DNA of 32,471 bases from Spirosomataceae bacterium (GTDB lineage: Bacteria > Bacteroidota > Bacteroidia > Cytophagales > Spirosomataceae). The position numbers and the translations under genes were made by a program. This document shows positions 1 through 9,680 of this stretch, piece by piece. Under the pieces are notes generated by a model. It did no database searches. It worked only from the letters and a program-made list of their open reading frames with translations, and had not been told where the DNA came from. How positions within the stretch are numbered: position 1 is the stretch's first letter; each line of letters opens with the position of its first letter. The stretch lies in assembly GCA_025455785.1 (NCBI GenBank), contig JALOLV010000001.1, positions 1-32,471 of the forward strand, given 5' to 3'.

Positions 1-99
1 AAGTCATTCAAAAGAATAAAGGGTCTCTTTTAATTCGTTCATAATAAAAGCCTGTTTTCCTTAAAGGTTTTTCAATATCACTATGAAGATAAGAGGTAA
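1..99. repeat. Terminal direct repeat, first copy (circular overlap)
   Basis: These 99 bases are identical to 32373-32471. An exact overlap of k-mer size at the two ends of a contig is what a short-read assembler leaves when the molecule is circular. The true circle is therefore about 32,372 bp, and features at the two window ends are neighbours. A genuine 99-bp terminal repeat of a linear element is the less likely alternative. Confidence 0.9.
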
Positions 100-181
100 G
101 TATAATTTCTGTCCCATCATTGAGATAGATAATCGCTTTATTAAAAAAATGATGCGGAAAAATAGCCCAACCATCATCCAT
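8..181 (-). CDS. Small hypothetical protein (57 aa)
   Basis: This 57-aa reading frame is too short for the supplied track. It begins MDDGWAIFPHHFFNKA, ends KRDPLFF, and is closed by TGA at 8-10. ATG at 181 is chosen because an in-frame stop lies about 30 bp upstream and no other ATG intervenes. It starts 20 bp after the stop of the 94-aa membrane-protein gene and points the same way, so it is probably the next gene of that operon. The middle (AIIYLNDGTEIILTSYL) looks like a beta-hairpin-rich fold. I do not recognise a family. Its position in a toxin/immunity tail suggests an immunity-associated or leftover gene. Confidence 0.45.
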   Translation of the reverse strand: MDDGWAIFPHHFFNKAIIYLNDGTEIILTSYLHSDIEKPLRKTGFYYERIKRDPLFF

Positions 182-201
182 TGTTGCACTTTTAAATAGT
201 T

Positions 202-486
202 TTATTTTGTAAGATTAGCTTTATTAATTTCTCTTTTATTTCCATTTTGAACATAAACAATCAAACCAACATCGAATGAGGCGTTTGTTCGTTTGTTTAT
301 TGAAACATATCTGAAAATTACCCAAAGTGATATAAGTAATGTAATAATATAAAATGACCCAAAAATTAGAATTAGTAATAGACCTCCTCCTATGTAAGAT
401 AATAGAGCAACATAAAATATACAGAGGACGATTAATCTCACTATAATTTTACTAAAGTTTTTAAAATTACTTTGGCAGTCTATCAT
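202..486 (-). CDS. Small two-pass membrane protein (94 aa)
   Basis: Residues about 13-33 and 34-60 form two near-continuous hydrophobic segments (IVRLIVLCIFYVALLSYIGG, then LLLILIFGSFYIITLL). They are followed by a basic, polar tail of about 35 residues. The start codon overlaps the upstream stop in an ATGA arrangement (ATG 484-486, TGA 483-485), which implies translational coupling to the 221-aa gene. No family is recognised. Its place directly behind a displaced Rhs toxin tip and putative immunity gene suggests an accessory immunity or envelope protein; that is inference from position only. Confidence 0.6.
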   Translation of the reverse strand: MIDCQSNFKNFSKIIVRLIVLCIFYVALLSYIGGGLLLILIFGSFYIITLLISLWVIFRYVSINKRTNASFDVGLIVYVQNGNKREINKANLTK

Positions 487-1148
487 TGGTATTGACCAAT
501 TATTTCAATTTCTCCTACTATATTATTGTTAAACTCGTCTAACTCCTCTGATGGTATCCAATATTCATCAATATTCTTACCACCTACATTATGAATTTCA
601 TACTTTAACAAATGAACTTTCTTTACTTTAAATTTGGTCACATACCCAACTCCATAAGCGGGTACATTCCAATCTTGAGTTATTTTTGTTGCATATTCTT
701 CATTGAGTACTTGGTAAAAGAAGGGTTGTTGTGGCAATCTTGGGGGAAACATTTTGTAATTGGATTTAATAATCAAATCAAGCTCCTGTTGATTAACAGG
801 ACGATAAAGGTTCACATACTCCAATTCTGGATAATGTACAATATCTTCAATAATACTACTACCTAATCTTATTTGAGGAACTCCCCAAGTTAAATTCTCT
901 CCTATTCTGAACGAAGCACTCAAATCACTCGGAATTACAACAATAATAATTTGGGCTGTTTTTCCAACCGACAAGGATTGTTCAATTGTATTAACAAATT
1001 GAACAACTTGGCATGTAGATGCATCTAATATGTCTCGCCAAATATAAAACTGTGTATCAATCTGTATTAAATCCTTTATCATTGCAGTATTGGTCTCATC
1101 GTATGAGATTTTTACTTTAAACCAATACAAATCACTAAATTTTTTCAT
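483..1148 (-). CDS. Putative immunity protein for the orphan Rhs tip (221 aa)
   Basis: This is a soluble 221-aa protein with no signal peptide. It starts MKKFSDLYWFKVK and ends with a WIPSEELDEFNNNIVGEIEII-type tail, with mixed alpha/beta content throughout. It starts 1 bp after the stop of the orphan Rhs C-terminus and overlaps the following membrane-protein gene by 3 nt. The gene immediately 3' of a Rhs C-terminal toxin module is normally the cognate immunity gene, so that role is inferred from position. Absence of a signal peptide fits protection against a toxin acting in the cytoplasm. The alternative is an unrelated accessory gene of the cassette. Confidence 0.5.
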   Translation of the reverse strand: MKKFSDLYWFKVKISYDETNTAMIKDLIQIDTQFYIWRDILDASTCQVVQFVNTIEQSLSVGKTAQIIIVVIPSDLSASFRIGENLTWGVPQIRLGSSIIEDIVHYPELEYVNLYRPVNQQELDLIIKSNYKMFPPRLPQQPFFYQVLNEEYATKITQDWNVPAYGVGYVTKFKVKKVHLLKYEIHNVGGKNIDEYWIPSEELDEFNNNIVGEIEIIGQYQ

Positions 1149-1149
1149 G

Positions 1150-2151
1150 CTATCTCTTTGTTATTGATACAACTATTTTTACTTGATTAAATGAGTTTAT
1201 ATTATTAGGGTAAACAATACCTGCCAAATGACCGTCTAAAATTTGTTGCTGCACAAGTCCGTAGGGTGTTATTACAGCAGTTGGCATAGTTATGGCAACA
1301 TTATAAGGACCTGATAGTGATTTTGAGTTCCAAAAGGCTAAACCATCGGGTGTCATCCAGAATTGCTTAGAATGGTCTAATGTATTAACACCAAAGCCAA
1401 AGTTTCCTCCTTTCCTCATAAAACTACTATATTCTGCTTCGCTCATATTTCGGTACATCGTTGTATATCTTATAGGCTTTTTTGAAGCATCTCCTTCTAC
1501 ACTTGTAGCAAGTGTTGCAAACCAACCAACAGTTCTAACAGCCCCTTTTCCTAATGTACCTAACCAATGCCCCCAAGGTATAGCAGAAGGTGGTGGTAGT
1601 CTCTTGAGTGCCGTTACAGATGCTGTAATATTCCATAAGAAAGGGTTTTGCTTACTGCCTTTTGGTGGGTCGCCCTGTGCCATTGCGGTTTCTGTATTGT
1701 GTAGTTGTAATTTAACCCCCCAATCTGCCAACCCAAACCCAATACCACCCATTACTCCGCCTGTTACAGCACCCCATAATGCTCCGCTTCCGTTTCCGCC
1801 GTTTAAAGCATCACTGATACCACCTGTTACACCCCCTGAAAATATACCATAGCCAATGCTTTGACCTAAGCCAACTTTAATGGGGTTTGGTGCTACTGCT
1901 CCAAAGTACCCACCAACTGCCCCAACAATACCAGGTTTTACAAAATCCCACATATTTTTGGGCATTGTACTCTTAATCATATGCTTGGCTGCTCCTGTAA
2001 ACAAGCCCACCATAAAGCCTATCATCACAGGGTTTCTACCGTCGGGGTCAATGTAGCTCAACGGGTTATTCATCATCCCAGCATACCCACTCAAAGAGTA
2101 ATTATCTACTGGGTCTATGCCATCAAAACGCCCTGTGTTTCCATCGTATTT
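1150..2151 (-). pseudogene. Orphan Rhs C-terminal module (displaced toxin tip, ART-like)
   Basis: The frame is open from 2151, just after an in-frame TGA, and begins with KYDGNTGRFDGIDPVDNY. This repeats the end of the Rhs core of the main gene, followed by the same hinge NNPLSYIDPDGRNPV. It has no signal peptide, no YD repeats and no ATG before the hinge; the ORF track starts it at a TTG. After the hinge come about 110 glycine-rich hydrophobic residues and then a distinct tip with TMYRNMSEAEY...KQFWMTPDGLAFW. That layout resembles ADP-ribosyltransferase-fold toxin tips (YR near the start of the domain, then a 'xFwTt...A' segment); this is a tentative match. It is probably silent until recombination at the shared core sequence swaps it onto the full-length gene. 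Confidence 0.7.
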
Positions 2152-2160
2152 TCAACTGGA

Positions 2161-2775
2161 TTATTTTTGTACTATCAGCGGTTTTATAAAGATTTCAGTA
2201 GTATACGGCATAAAATCGCCGACTATATTTTTATAAAATTCATCTTGAACCCTTTTTCTCTTTGCTACAATTTTTCCATTACCACTGTAATCAATACTTT
2301 TAAACGTAACTATATATGGACATCCTTTTTTGAAGTTTGAAACCAAATATTTATGGGATATTTCACTGTGTTTAGGAAGTAGAATAAACAGTTGATTCAA
2401 AAAAGATTCAAAACCATCCGATTGTTCACGTGCTAATAATGTATCTCTTTTCGAGAAACCATCAAAACCATTTTTCTTGTAGATTTCATTTAGACTTAAA
2501 TACAAACTTGATTGAATTTCTTTGTTTTGGTAGCCATCGACTTTTACGAGATTAAAATTAAGACAGTCATTGTTATAACAGTTGTTACTGTCTGTGTTTT
2601 TAGTACATCCCTCAATAATTTTATATGTGATAAAATAATTATTATTACTCTGATTGTTTAATGTAAGTGTTAACATATCTTCATTAGAATTATATTGAAG
2701 AGAACCTATAACTTTCGCTTGTTTTTCACAAGAAAAGAGAAAAGTTAGAAACATCGTCGATAGTATCTTTTTCAT
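2161..2775 (-). CDS. Lipoprotein, putative immunity to the Rhs metallopeptidase tip (204 aa)
   Basis: The N-terminus MKKILSTMFLTFLFSC is a lipoprotein signal peptide with Cys16 as the likely lipidation site, so the mature protein sits in the periplasm or on a membrane surface. The remainder is polar, with several cysteines (for example in EGCTKNTDSNNCYNNDC) that could form disulphides outside the cytoplasm. It starts 8 bp after the stop of the 2298-aa Rhs gene, the usual position of the cognate immunity gene. A periplasmic immunity lipoprotein fits a tip that acts as a peptidase outside the cytoplasm; this is inference. Its stop is 9 bp before the orphan module begins. Confidence 0.6.
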   Translation of the reverse strand: MKKILSTMFLTFLFSCEKQAKVIGSLQYNSNEDMLTLTLNNQSNNNYFITYKIIEGCTKNTDSNNCYNNDCLNFNLVKVDGYQNKEIQSSLYLSLNEIYKKNGFDGFSKRDTLLAREQSDGFESFLNQLFILLPKHSEISHKYLVSNFKKGCPYIVTFKSIDYSGNGKIVAKRKRVQDEFYKNIVGDFMPYTTEIFIKPLIVQK

Positions 2776-2783
2776 AAAAATAT

Positions 2784-5700
2784 TTATTTTGGGAAGATTA
2801 TTATTCGTGCTAACTGTTTGATAGGATTTAAAAGGGATGCTTCAGCTCGTGTACCTAAAAAATTAGTTGCTTGAGATGGAAAATTAGCAAGTTGCCATTT
2901 ATTAATCTTGATTAAATCGAGAGTCATTCCTTGTATTGCAACATGCCCCTCAGTATCAAGTAAGCCTGATAGTGCTTTCTCAGAAGCCTCGGACGAAAGA
3001 CCAAGGTTATTGTGTATAACATGTCCCATTTCATGAGTCATTGTATATGCTAATAATTCTTTTGATGCAAAAGATGCCTTTGAAAAGAATATGCTTTGTT
3101 TAGAGCCACCCTTCCAAACCCTGTAATAAGTAACAGCAAGAACATCATCACCTTTAGAATTAGTAAATGAACCTCTTGAATTTACCTTATAGCTTTTTGG
3201 CATCCAATCTTTTGAGATATTAGAAACACCTTTGACATCTGAAAAATTTAAGTCTTTCATTTCTTTTAAATATTCGTTTGTATAAGGAGCTTCTTCACCA
3301 CCTTTTATTGCTGGGACTTCAGATGCAAGCAATAAATGAGGCTCTCTATATCCCGTCCAAATATTTGCCCCTAATTTATCGGCTTGCAACCCTCCTGAAA
3401 TACCGCCAAAAATACTGCCACCAATGGCACCCATTAATGCTCCTCTACCAATATTATTACCATTTAATGCTGCTCCCAAAGTTCCTGTGATAGCTCCGCT
3501 TCCTGCACCGTATGCCATACCGGGTAGAATACCTATTGGAGCATAAAACCCTAATATTCCCCCAACCGCTCCTGTGATAGCCCCCTTTCCAAAACCACCC
3601 CAGTAGCTTTTGCCCTTTCCTACGCTTAATGTGCCACTTATATGTCCACCCATGAAAGCACCGATTGCCATCGCTATTAGTACAGGGTTTCTACCATCTG
3701 GGTCAATATAACTCAGAGGGTTATTCATCATCCCGGCATACCCACTCAAAGCGTAATTATCTACTGGGTCTATGCCATCAAAACGCCCTGTGTTTGCATC
3801 GTATCCTCTCGCATGAAAATCATAAGAATTGTACCCAAAAGCATCAATGTATTCTTGGCTCTGGTAAAGCCATTGCCAAGAGCTATCCACCCCGATTCCT
3901 TCCAAAAGCGTTCCGAATGGGCTATAATGGTTTTCTTGGGCAATGTAAACAGAATCATTGAGTTTTTCAAAGATAACCCTTGTATTACCCAGATGGTCGT
4001 TGATAAAATACTGATAATGAGAACCTAATGTGTCAAATCTAATTTTGCCTTCATCGTGCAGGGCGGCTGTGAGGGTATCATTACGGTATAGTAAACTACC
4101 AACATAGTCTGTTCGGATGGTGCTACTCCCATTCACAATCTTTTGGTAGAGCTTCTGCCCATCGGCAGTATAAACGTTCTCAATGTACTTATCGGTATCA
4201 AAGAAAATATGGCTTGGTAGCCCTAAATAGTTATAACGAATACTATCTATACCTTTGTTGGCATCTGTTTTTAGGCTACCATCGGGGTAGTAAGTATAAG
4301 CCCCTACTCCACCCGTTAGAGCTTCTTTAAAGCCGATATTATCGTTGGCGGCATCGGTAAGACCTGTCAATTGGTTTTGATAGGTGGGGTATATATAACT
4401 TAAACTGTCAATCCGTTGCCAATTATTAGTAGATTCTAAGCCAAATCGGTTGAGTTTCTCTATATTACCGTTGGCATCATAAGCTACATTTTCATCATAT
4501 TTCTCATTCGTTTTACCTTTAAAAGCTGCTTTGGTGTAGCGTTGCGATTTATCATAGTCATACGTAAAGCTCCGCAAAGTAGTATCTCGGCTTGTTTTCC
4601 ATGATTGTTTACTTAGGTTTCCATCAAAATATCTACCGTCTTCAAAATAATCAAGTTTCATTGAGAATACTTTGCTACTATCCAGTTTACCCGCAGGAGT
4701 CAGGTTAATACCTCTGAGATTGCCCCTTATATTGTAGCTGTAATCAACCTTTTGTATGCCGCTACCGATAAAAGCAAGGTAGTTGGTATCGGGCAAAATG
4801 GTTGTGCCAGGTTTGAGCAAAATGTATTTTTTGGCCACATCAATCACCCGATTATTCAAGGTCTCATTTTGCCTGATGATACTGTCTTTTTGGGCTTCGT
4901 TGAGATTTTTCCTAATCATCCTCCCAATTTCGTCATATTCATAGGTTGCCAGTAGCTCGGGCGAATGACCTGTAAAATAGTGTATTGCTTGGGTTTTACG
5001 TCCTACATGGTCGTATTGATAGGTCGTTTTGCTTTCAATTTCTGAAGAATACGGAATACTGCCCGTTGGTTTGCGATACAGCGTTCGCTCTTCTAATAAC
5101 TGACCTATAAAATCAAATACAAAATCATTCTGGTTAATATCTCCAAAGCGGTTTTCGGCTTGTGATTGTATCAATCGGTTTTGGTCATCGTAGTACATGG
5201 CGGTACGTAACCATGCTTGGGTATCTAATCGCCGAACTTGATTCCCCGTTTGGAGCCCCTTCACATTGCCATATTTGACACCTCTGTAAGGTACAAAATT
5301 TAATGTATCGGCAGGTTTCCATGAGTAATCATCATAGTAGTTTACGACCATCACATCTGGTTCTATAACGGGTATAGAACTCGGGAAACTACGATTGGTA
5401 TATCCCAGTATTCCGCCTGTGGGCGTAGTTTCTTCATATTGTTTTATTAGTGTGAGTGTATCAAATGTAGCTTGTAATGTGGCTCTGGTACTGTTATTGG
5501 GTAGTATTCCTGCCAGAGCCATTCTGCCATAAGCATCGTATTTACTAAATCTCCATTGGTTATTGGTTCTGATTCTGGCATCCTGCTCTAAAACGATTTG
5601 CCCTAAACGATTATAAACTACATAGCTCCAACCTGCATCCGGTGTGTGTTTTTCGATTATTCGATTTCGTTTATCATATTTCATCATATATACACCCACC

Positions 5701-8700
5701 AAATAACTACTTGAAGCGATATTGGTATTGTCGGGTATCACTCCATACATTTTCGGAGGAATGATTAGAGCTAAACGACCTAAATAGTCGTAAACGTAAG
5801 TTGTGATTAGATAATGACTTGTTGATGTACCATCACCTGTAAATTGCACATGTTTTTCAAGGATTCTACCATCTTTGTCGCTGTAACTTATAACAGCTTG
5901 CTGTTGCTCATCAATACCTACGGTTTTTAGAATCTGATTGCCTGAATATGTATTGATATTGAGATTACCGTTATAATCTAATTCATATTTGGCAATTCCA
6001 AAATTGCCTGTTTCAAACTTTTGTTCGGTCTCTCGATTAGGTCTAAACGCTGCTCCTACGCCGATACCCTTAAATGCCCTACTTAATGGTGAGTTTTCGT
6101 ATTGTGTTACTTCGGAGTAAGGAGCTGTGTCGTTATAAAAAGTTTGAGCCAACGATTGACTACCCGATTGGAAATTCCCCGTTGCAATTGGGCTAACGAC
6201 TGGTAAAATATTCTTTTGAGGGCGACCAAAGGTATCGTATTCGGGTGTACTACTCAGCAAATCTTTAGCTTTTGGCGATGCTTTGTAGGCAACAGATTGT
6301 AATGTACGCCCGCTACCGTCACTGTAAGATACAGAAGTACTAACTTTTTGATAGTCTTGATAGACATTTCGGGTACTATCTCTTGGGCTTCTGACAACAA
6401 CCCTATTTTTTGTAGTATCAGTATTGAATGTGCCTGATGTATTGATTAGATTTTGTTTGAAATAAGGGTATTCATAGTGGGATAGAATATAACCATCCTT
6501 GTCGGTTATTTGCTTTAATTGCCCGACTTTATGTAACTCACTATCAGTATAATATTTGTAATTAATGGCTAATTTATTCGGGCTTATTTGTTTAGACAAA
6601 CCAAAAATTTTGGTTTCATATTCATATTGGGTTGTATCAATGACTACACCACCAATATTATTGATACTCCTTATAGGTAAAACCCCTGCGGTATCGTAAT
6701 CTGTACCATTAATTGAAGCCCCAAAGCCTTTTACCTTTTTTGAAAATCCTTTGTTGTTGTAGTCTTGATATTCTACGATTGGATAAAAATTGGTGTCTCG
6801 AACCAGCGAATCATCACTCACTCGATTATAGATAACATCACTAAATATTGCCTCTCCAATATTATTTAATGCGAACGACTCTTTTAGAAAGTAGCCAAAT
6901 TGGCTATTTGTGGTTACATTTAAGCTATCATAACGATTAAATGCTGCTTGTGCCACTCGTGTACCATTTTTACTGACTATTTCGATGGTAGGAGTTAATA
7001 TGTGTCGCCGTTGCATTTCATAAATGGCTCGGGCTTGTGTGCCTAATCGGGGAACATGGATAAAGTATTCGGTGGTATCACAATTATAAGGAGTACCATA
7101 CTCAGGGTCATAACAAATGCGAGGTATTAGAACTGTATCTAAACCAAAATTAAAATCTGCAATATATTTTGTTAAACTACTTAGTTGGTGGTTTTGCCCG
7201 TCACTACTCTCAATTTTTACAAGGAAATTATGTTGCCCAGGGTATGTATTGTGGTATCCTGATAATATTTCATCTTTGTATGTAAACTCTTGTATTGTTG
7301 TGATAGGGTTAGTACCATTTTGAGAAAACACTTTACTGGTTTGTTTTTCTAAGTGATACCGTTTAAATAATTGACTGTACTCTTCTAAGAAAACACCTCC
7401 ACAACAAGAAGCATAGCCCAAGTTATAACCGTTTACTTTAAAGACCTTACTTGAAAATGTATTATCAACAGAATTGCCTTGTAAGGTCGTGTACGCAAAT
7501 GTCTGAACGGATAAAGTATCCCCATTTTGATTTAATATTTCGGTTCTAATGGGGTTTCCACTCTTAAAATCATGGTAAACAATTACCCCCTCTTTTATTC
7601 TCTCAGGTTGATAGTAGTATGTCGTATCACATATCTGATTAGGATATTCTCCCGTACAATTAACAACGATTCTTTCAGTAGTTATTTCTGTTGTATCATG
7701 GTCAAACGTGTAGATAGTTTTACCTAACGTATTATCTATATTATTTTTTATTTGCTCAACCACTCTGGTATATCCCACAACTGGTCGTCCTATTTCCGCA
7801 AATAATCGGTCATAAATACCTGAATTAGCACCTATTGCTGCAAAGTTATTTTTGAAACGATAAATGGGCTTCATACTAAGAAAACCAGACGGACGGGTAT
7901 CGGGTAATACGTAGCTGTAAGACTTGATGGTTTCGATGCCAGAAATCAAATCTTTGTTTTTTATTTCTTTAATTCTCGCTCCACCAATTGGCTTATATGT
8001 ACCATTGCTATTTTTATAATTACGAGCTTCGTGTAGCTCATAAATAAACTTTGTATAACTACCAGTAGAAACGACTACACTATCTAAACTACCATAAAAT
8101 GCAAAATCTATATTTGTTTCTCTATTACTTGTATTAGGAGTACAGCCAGAAAAGAATGAGTCTCTCGGGATTAGCCCTGTTAGAAAACGATTGCCTGTTG
8201 AGCCATTTGGAAATCCCCAATGGTCTATTCCGTAGTTTAATCTACTTTTGCCATTAAATGTAGGAGAATCACCATTGTACCTAAACCGATAAGTGGTTTT
8301 ATCTGGGAAAGTTACTTTTTCTAACCGTAGTCGTTTTGTATGAGAATAGCCTACATCATCGTGAGTATATCCGCTTGGTAGGTCGTCCTCAAAGCCTGTA
8401 AAATGACCGTAGTCAAACTGGTATTTTAGAGTATCAGTGGGATTTACCTTGTCCATTACTGTCATTTCAACCAATTTTTTTGCATTAGATTGGCTGGTTG
8501 GGTTTTCATCCCAAGAATCAAGGTCTAATCTTGGAGGGGCGTTAATATAACAAATTTCGTTTCCTGATTCTGTTTCAAAACATTCTCTGAATCTTCGGTT
8601 GAACTCAACCTTTTTATGGTCTGTTGTGATACTGCCCAATGAAGCCCCCTCAACGTAAACCTTATTGATACGTTTATCTACTTGTGCTGGGGTTGGGCAT

Positions 8701-9680
8701 ACCCCAGATGATTGGCTTTCTGCTAATTTAAAAAATGAGTATTGGACTACATCGTATGTAAAGTTTATCTCTTGCCCATAAGGTGTGATGATTTTTCGTA
8801 GATACCAAGCTGATGTTACTGATTCATTTTTCCAAAAATGATTCCATCGGCTTGCACCTGGATAAATATTTTCATCTTGTGCTGTTTTGACATCTACCTC
8901 TGTACTTTTTTCATAAGCCCCATCACCAAAAACATATTTTGTTCCATCGGGCATCAAAACATCAAACCTTGTGAATTTTCCTACATCTGTTGTTCCATCA
9001 AATTCAAAAATGGGTATTATCTCAATATCTGTATCGGGGAAAAATATAAACTTTGATACTCCTGAATATTTATACATAAATTTATAGGACTGACCATTGA
9101 TATTCATGTAAAAAACATCGGGTTCTGTATCATCATCTACGGTGCTTAAACCTGTATAGCCATACCAATAATACCCTTTTCTTTCATAACTACTCGACCA
9201 CGTATTAATATCAAACTTACCCTCGTCTGGAATCCCCCTTACTTGTCGGGTAATCATACCCCCAGCCATTAAAGACCAATTCATTCCACTCCATGAAGCA
9301 ACCTCGTGTAATTTCATACCAGAGGCATTGTAATTTAAAGCAATTGGTACATTCAATGCACCTTCTTGCAAATTATAGAGTGGTAATGGAACGATGGCAG
9401 TACCAGTAAATTGATTTACTGCAATATCTTTAAAGCGATTTATGTCTGCGGCTTCTGGAGGGGCTGCTGGTGCAATTCCCGAGGGTAGGTTTCCAAAAGA
9501 AGAGATAGTAGGAATACCCAGATTTGTAGGTTTGTTAGATTCAAATTGTTTGAGTTCTTCGGGTGTAAAAGTCCGAACTGGTGGATAACCGTGATTTGCG
9601 ACCTTAACTGAGATAACTTGCTGTGCAAAAGTAATAAGGTTTACCAAGACTAAAATTAACAGTAAAATTACTTTTTTCAT
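2784..9680 (-). CDS. Rhs/YD-repeat polymorphic toxin with HEMGH tip (2298 aa)
   Basis: Signal peptide MKKVILLLILVLVNLITFAQQ (cleavage near residue 19), so it is exported. Residues about 60-700 resemble the N-terminal part of Bacteroidota RHS proteins (for example NRFKDIAVNQFTGTA). YD-type repeats follow (YEYDEIGRMIRKN, YNYLGLPSH). The RHS core DHLGNTRV...YDFHARGYDANTGRFDGIDP ends in the hinge NNPLSYIDPDGRNP at about 1986-1999. The variable tip of about 299 residues starts with a glycine-rich hydrophobic stretch and ends with HEMGH (2216-2220) plus a possible third zinc ligand Glu2280, so the toxin is probably a zinc metallopeptidase. It is longer than enterobacterial Rhs (about 1400-1500 aa), which is usual for this phylum. 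Its immunity candidate is 8 bp downstream. The sequence does not show how it is released or delivered. Confidence 0.9.
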   Translation of the reverse strand: MKKVILLLILVLVNLITFAQQVISVKVANHGYPPVRTFTPEELKQFESNKPTNLGIPTISSFGNLPSGIAPAAPPEAADINRFKDIAVNQFTGTAIVPLPLYNLQEGALNVPIALNYNASGMKLHEVASWSGMNWSLMAGGMITRQVRGIPDEGKFDINTWSSSYERKGYYWYGYTGLSTVDDDTEPDVFYMNINGQSYKFMYKYSGVSKFIFFPDTDIEIIPIFEFDGTTDVGKFTRFDVLMPDGTKYVFGDGAYEKSTEVDVKTAQDENIYPGASRWNHFWKNESVTSAWYLRKIITPYGQEINFTYDVVQYSFFKLAESQSSGVCPTPAQVDKRINKVYVEGASLGSITTDHKKVEFNRRFRECFETESGNEICYINAPPRLDLDSWDENPTSQSNAKKLVEMTVMDKVNPTDTLKYQFDYGHFTGFEDDLPSGYTHDDVGYSHTKRLRLEKVTFPDKTTYRFRYNGDSPTFNGKSRLNYGIDHWGFPNGSTGNRFLTGLIPRDSFFSGCTPNTSNRETNIDFAFYGSLDSVVVSTGSYTKFIYELHEARNYKNSNGTYKPIGGARIKEIKNKDLISGIETIKSYSYVLPDTRPSGFLSMKPIYRFKNNFAAIGANSGIYDRLFAEIGRPVVGYTRVVEQIKNNIDNTLGKTIYTFDHDTTEITTERIVVNCTGEYPNQICDTTYYYQPERIKEGVIVYHDFKSGNPIRTEILNQNGDTLSVQTFAYTTLQGNSVDNTFSSKVFKVNGYNLGYASCCGGVFLEEYSQLFKRYHLEKQTSKVFSQNGTNPITTIQEFTYKDEILSGYHNTYPGQHNFLVKIESSDGQNHQLSSLTKYIADFNFGLDTVLIPRICYDPEYGTPYNCDTTEYFIHVPRLGTQARAIYEMQRRHILTPTIEIVSKNGTRVAQAAFNRYDSLNVTTNSQFGYFLKESFALNNIGEAIFSDVIYNRVSDDSLVRDTNFYPIVEYQDYNNKGFSKKVKGFGASINGTDYDTAGVLPIRSINNIGGVVIDTTQYEYETKIFGLSKQISPNKLAINYKYYTDSELHKVGQLKQITDKDGYILSHYEYPYFKQNLINTSGTFNTDTTKNRVVVRSPRDSTRNVYQDYQKVSTSVSYSDGSGRTLQSVAYKASPKAKDLLSSTPEYDTFGRPQKNILPVVSPIATGNFQSGSQSLAQTFYNDTAPYSEVTQYENSPLSRAFKGIGVGAAFRPNRETEQKFETGNFGIAKYELDYNGNLNINTYSGNQILKTVGIDEQQQAVISYSDKDGRILEKHVQFTGDGTSTSHYLITTYVYDYLGRLALIIPPKMYGVIPDNTNIASSSYLVGVYMMKYDKRNRIIEKHTPDAGWSYVVYNRLGQIVLEQDARIRTNNQWRFSKYDAYGRMALAGILPNNSTRATLQATFDTLTLIKQYEETTPTGGILGYTNRSFPSSIPVIEPDVMVVNYYDDYSWKPADTLNFVPYRGVKYGNVKGLQTGNQVRRLDTQAWLRTAMYYDDQNRLIQSQAENRFGDINQNDFVFDFIGQLLEERTLYRKPTGSIPYSSEIESKTTYQYDHVGRKTQAIHYFTGHSPELLATYEYDEIGRMIRKNLNEAQKDSIIRQNETLNNRVIDVAKKYILLKPGTTILPDTNYLAFIGSGIQKVDYSYNIRGNLRGINLTPAGKLDSSKVFSMKLDYFEDGRYFDGNLSKQSWKTSRDTTLRSFTYDYDKSQRYTKAAFKGKTNEKYDENVAYDANGNIEKLNRFGLESTNNWQRIDSLSYIYPTYQNQLTGLTDAANDNIGFKEALTGGVGAYTYYPDGSLKTDANKGIDSIRYNYLGLPSHIFFDTDKYIENVYTADGQKLYQKIVNGSSTIRTDYVGSLLYRNDTLTAALHDEGKIRFDTLGSHYQYFINDHLGNTRVIFEKLNDSVYIAQENHYSPFGTLLEGIGVDSSWQWLYQSQEYIDAFGYNSYDFHARGYDANTGRFDGIDPVDNYALSGYAGMMNNPLSYIDPDGRNPVLIAMAIGAFMGGHISGTLSVGKGKSYWGGFGKGAITGAVGGILGFYAPIGILPGMAYGAGSGAITGTLGAALNGNNIGRGALMGAIGGSIFGGISGGLQADKLGANIWTGYREPHLLLASEVPAIKGGEEAPYTNEYLKEMKDLNFSDVKGVSNISKDWMPKSYKVNSRGSFTNSKGDDVLAVTYYRVWKGGSKQSIFFSKASFASKELLAYTMTHEMGHVIHNNLGLSSEASEKALSGLLDTEGHVAIQGMTLDLIKINKWQLANFPSQATNFLGTRAEASLLNPIKQLARIIIFPK

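Noticed and set aside
3770-3970. 66-aa minus-strand ORF
   Set aside because: Lies entirely inside the Rhs gene in another frame; a shadow.
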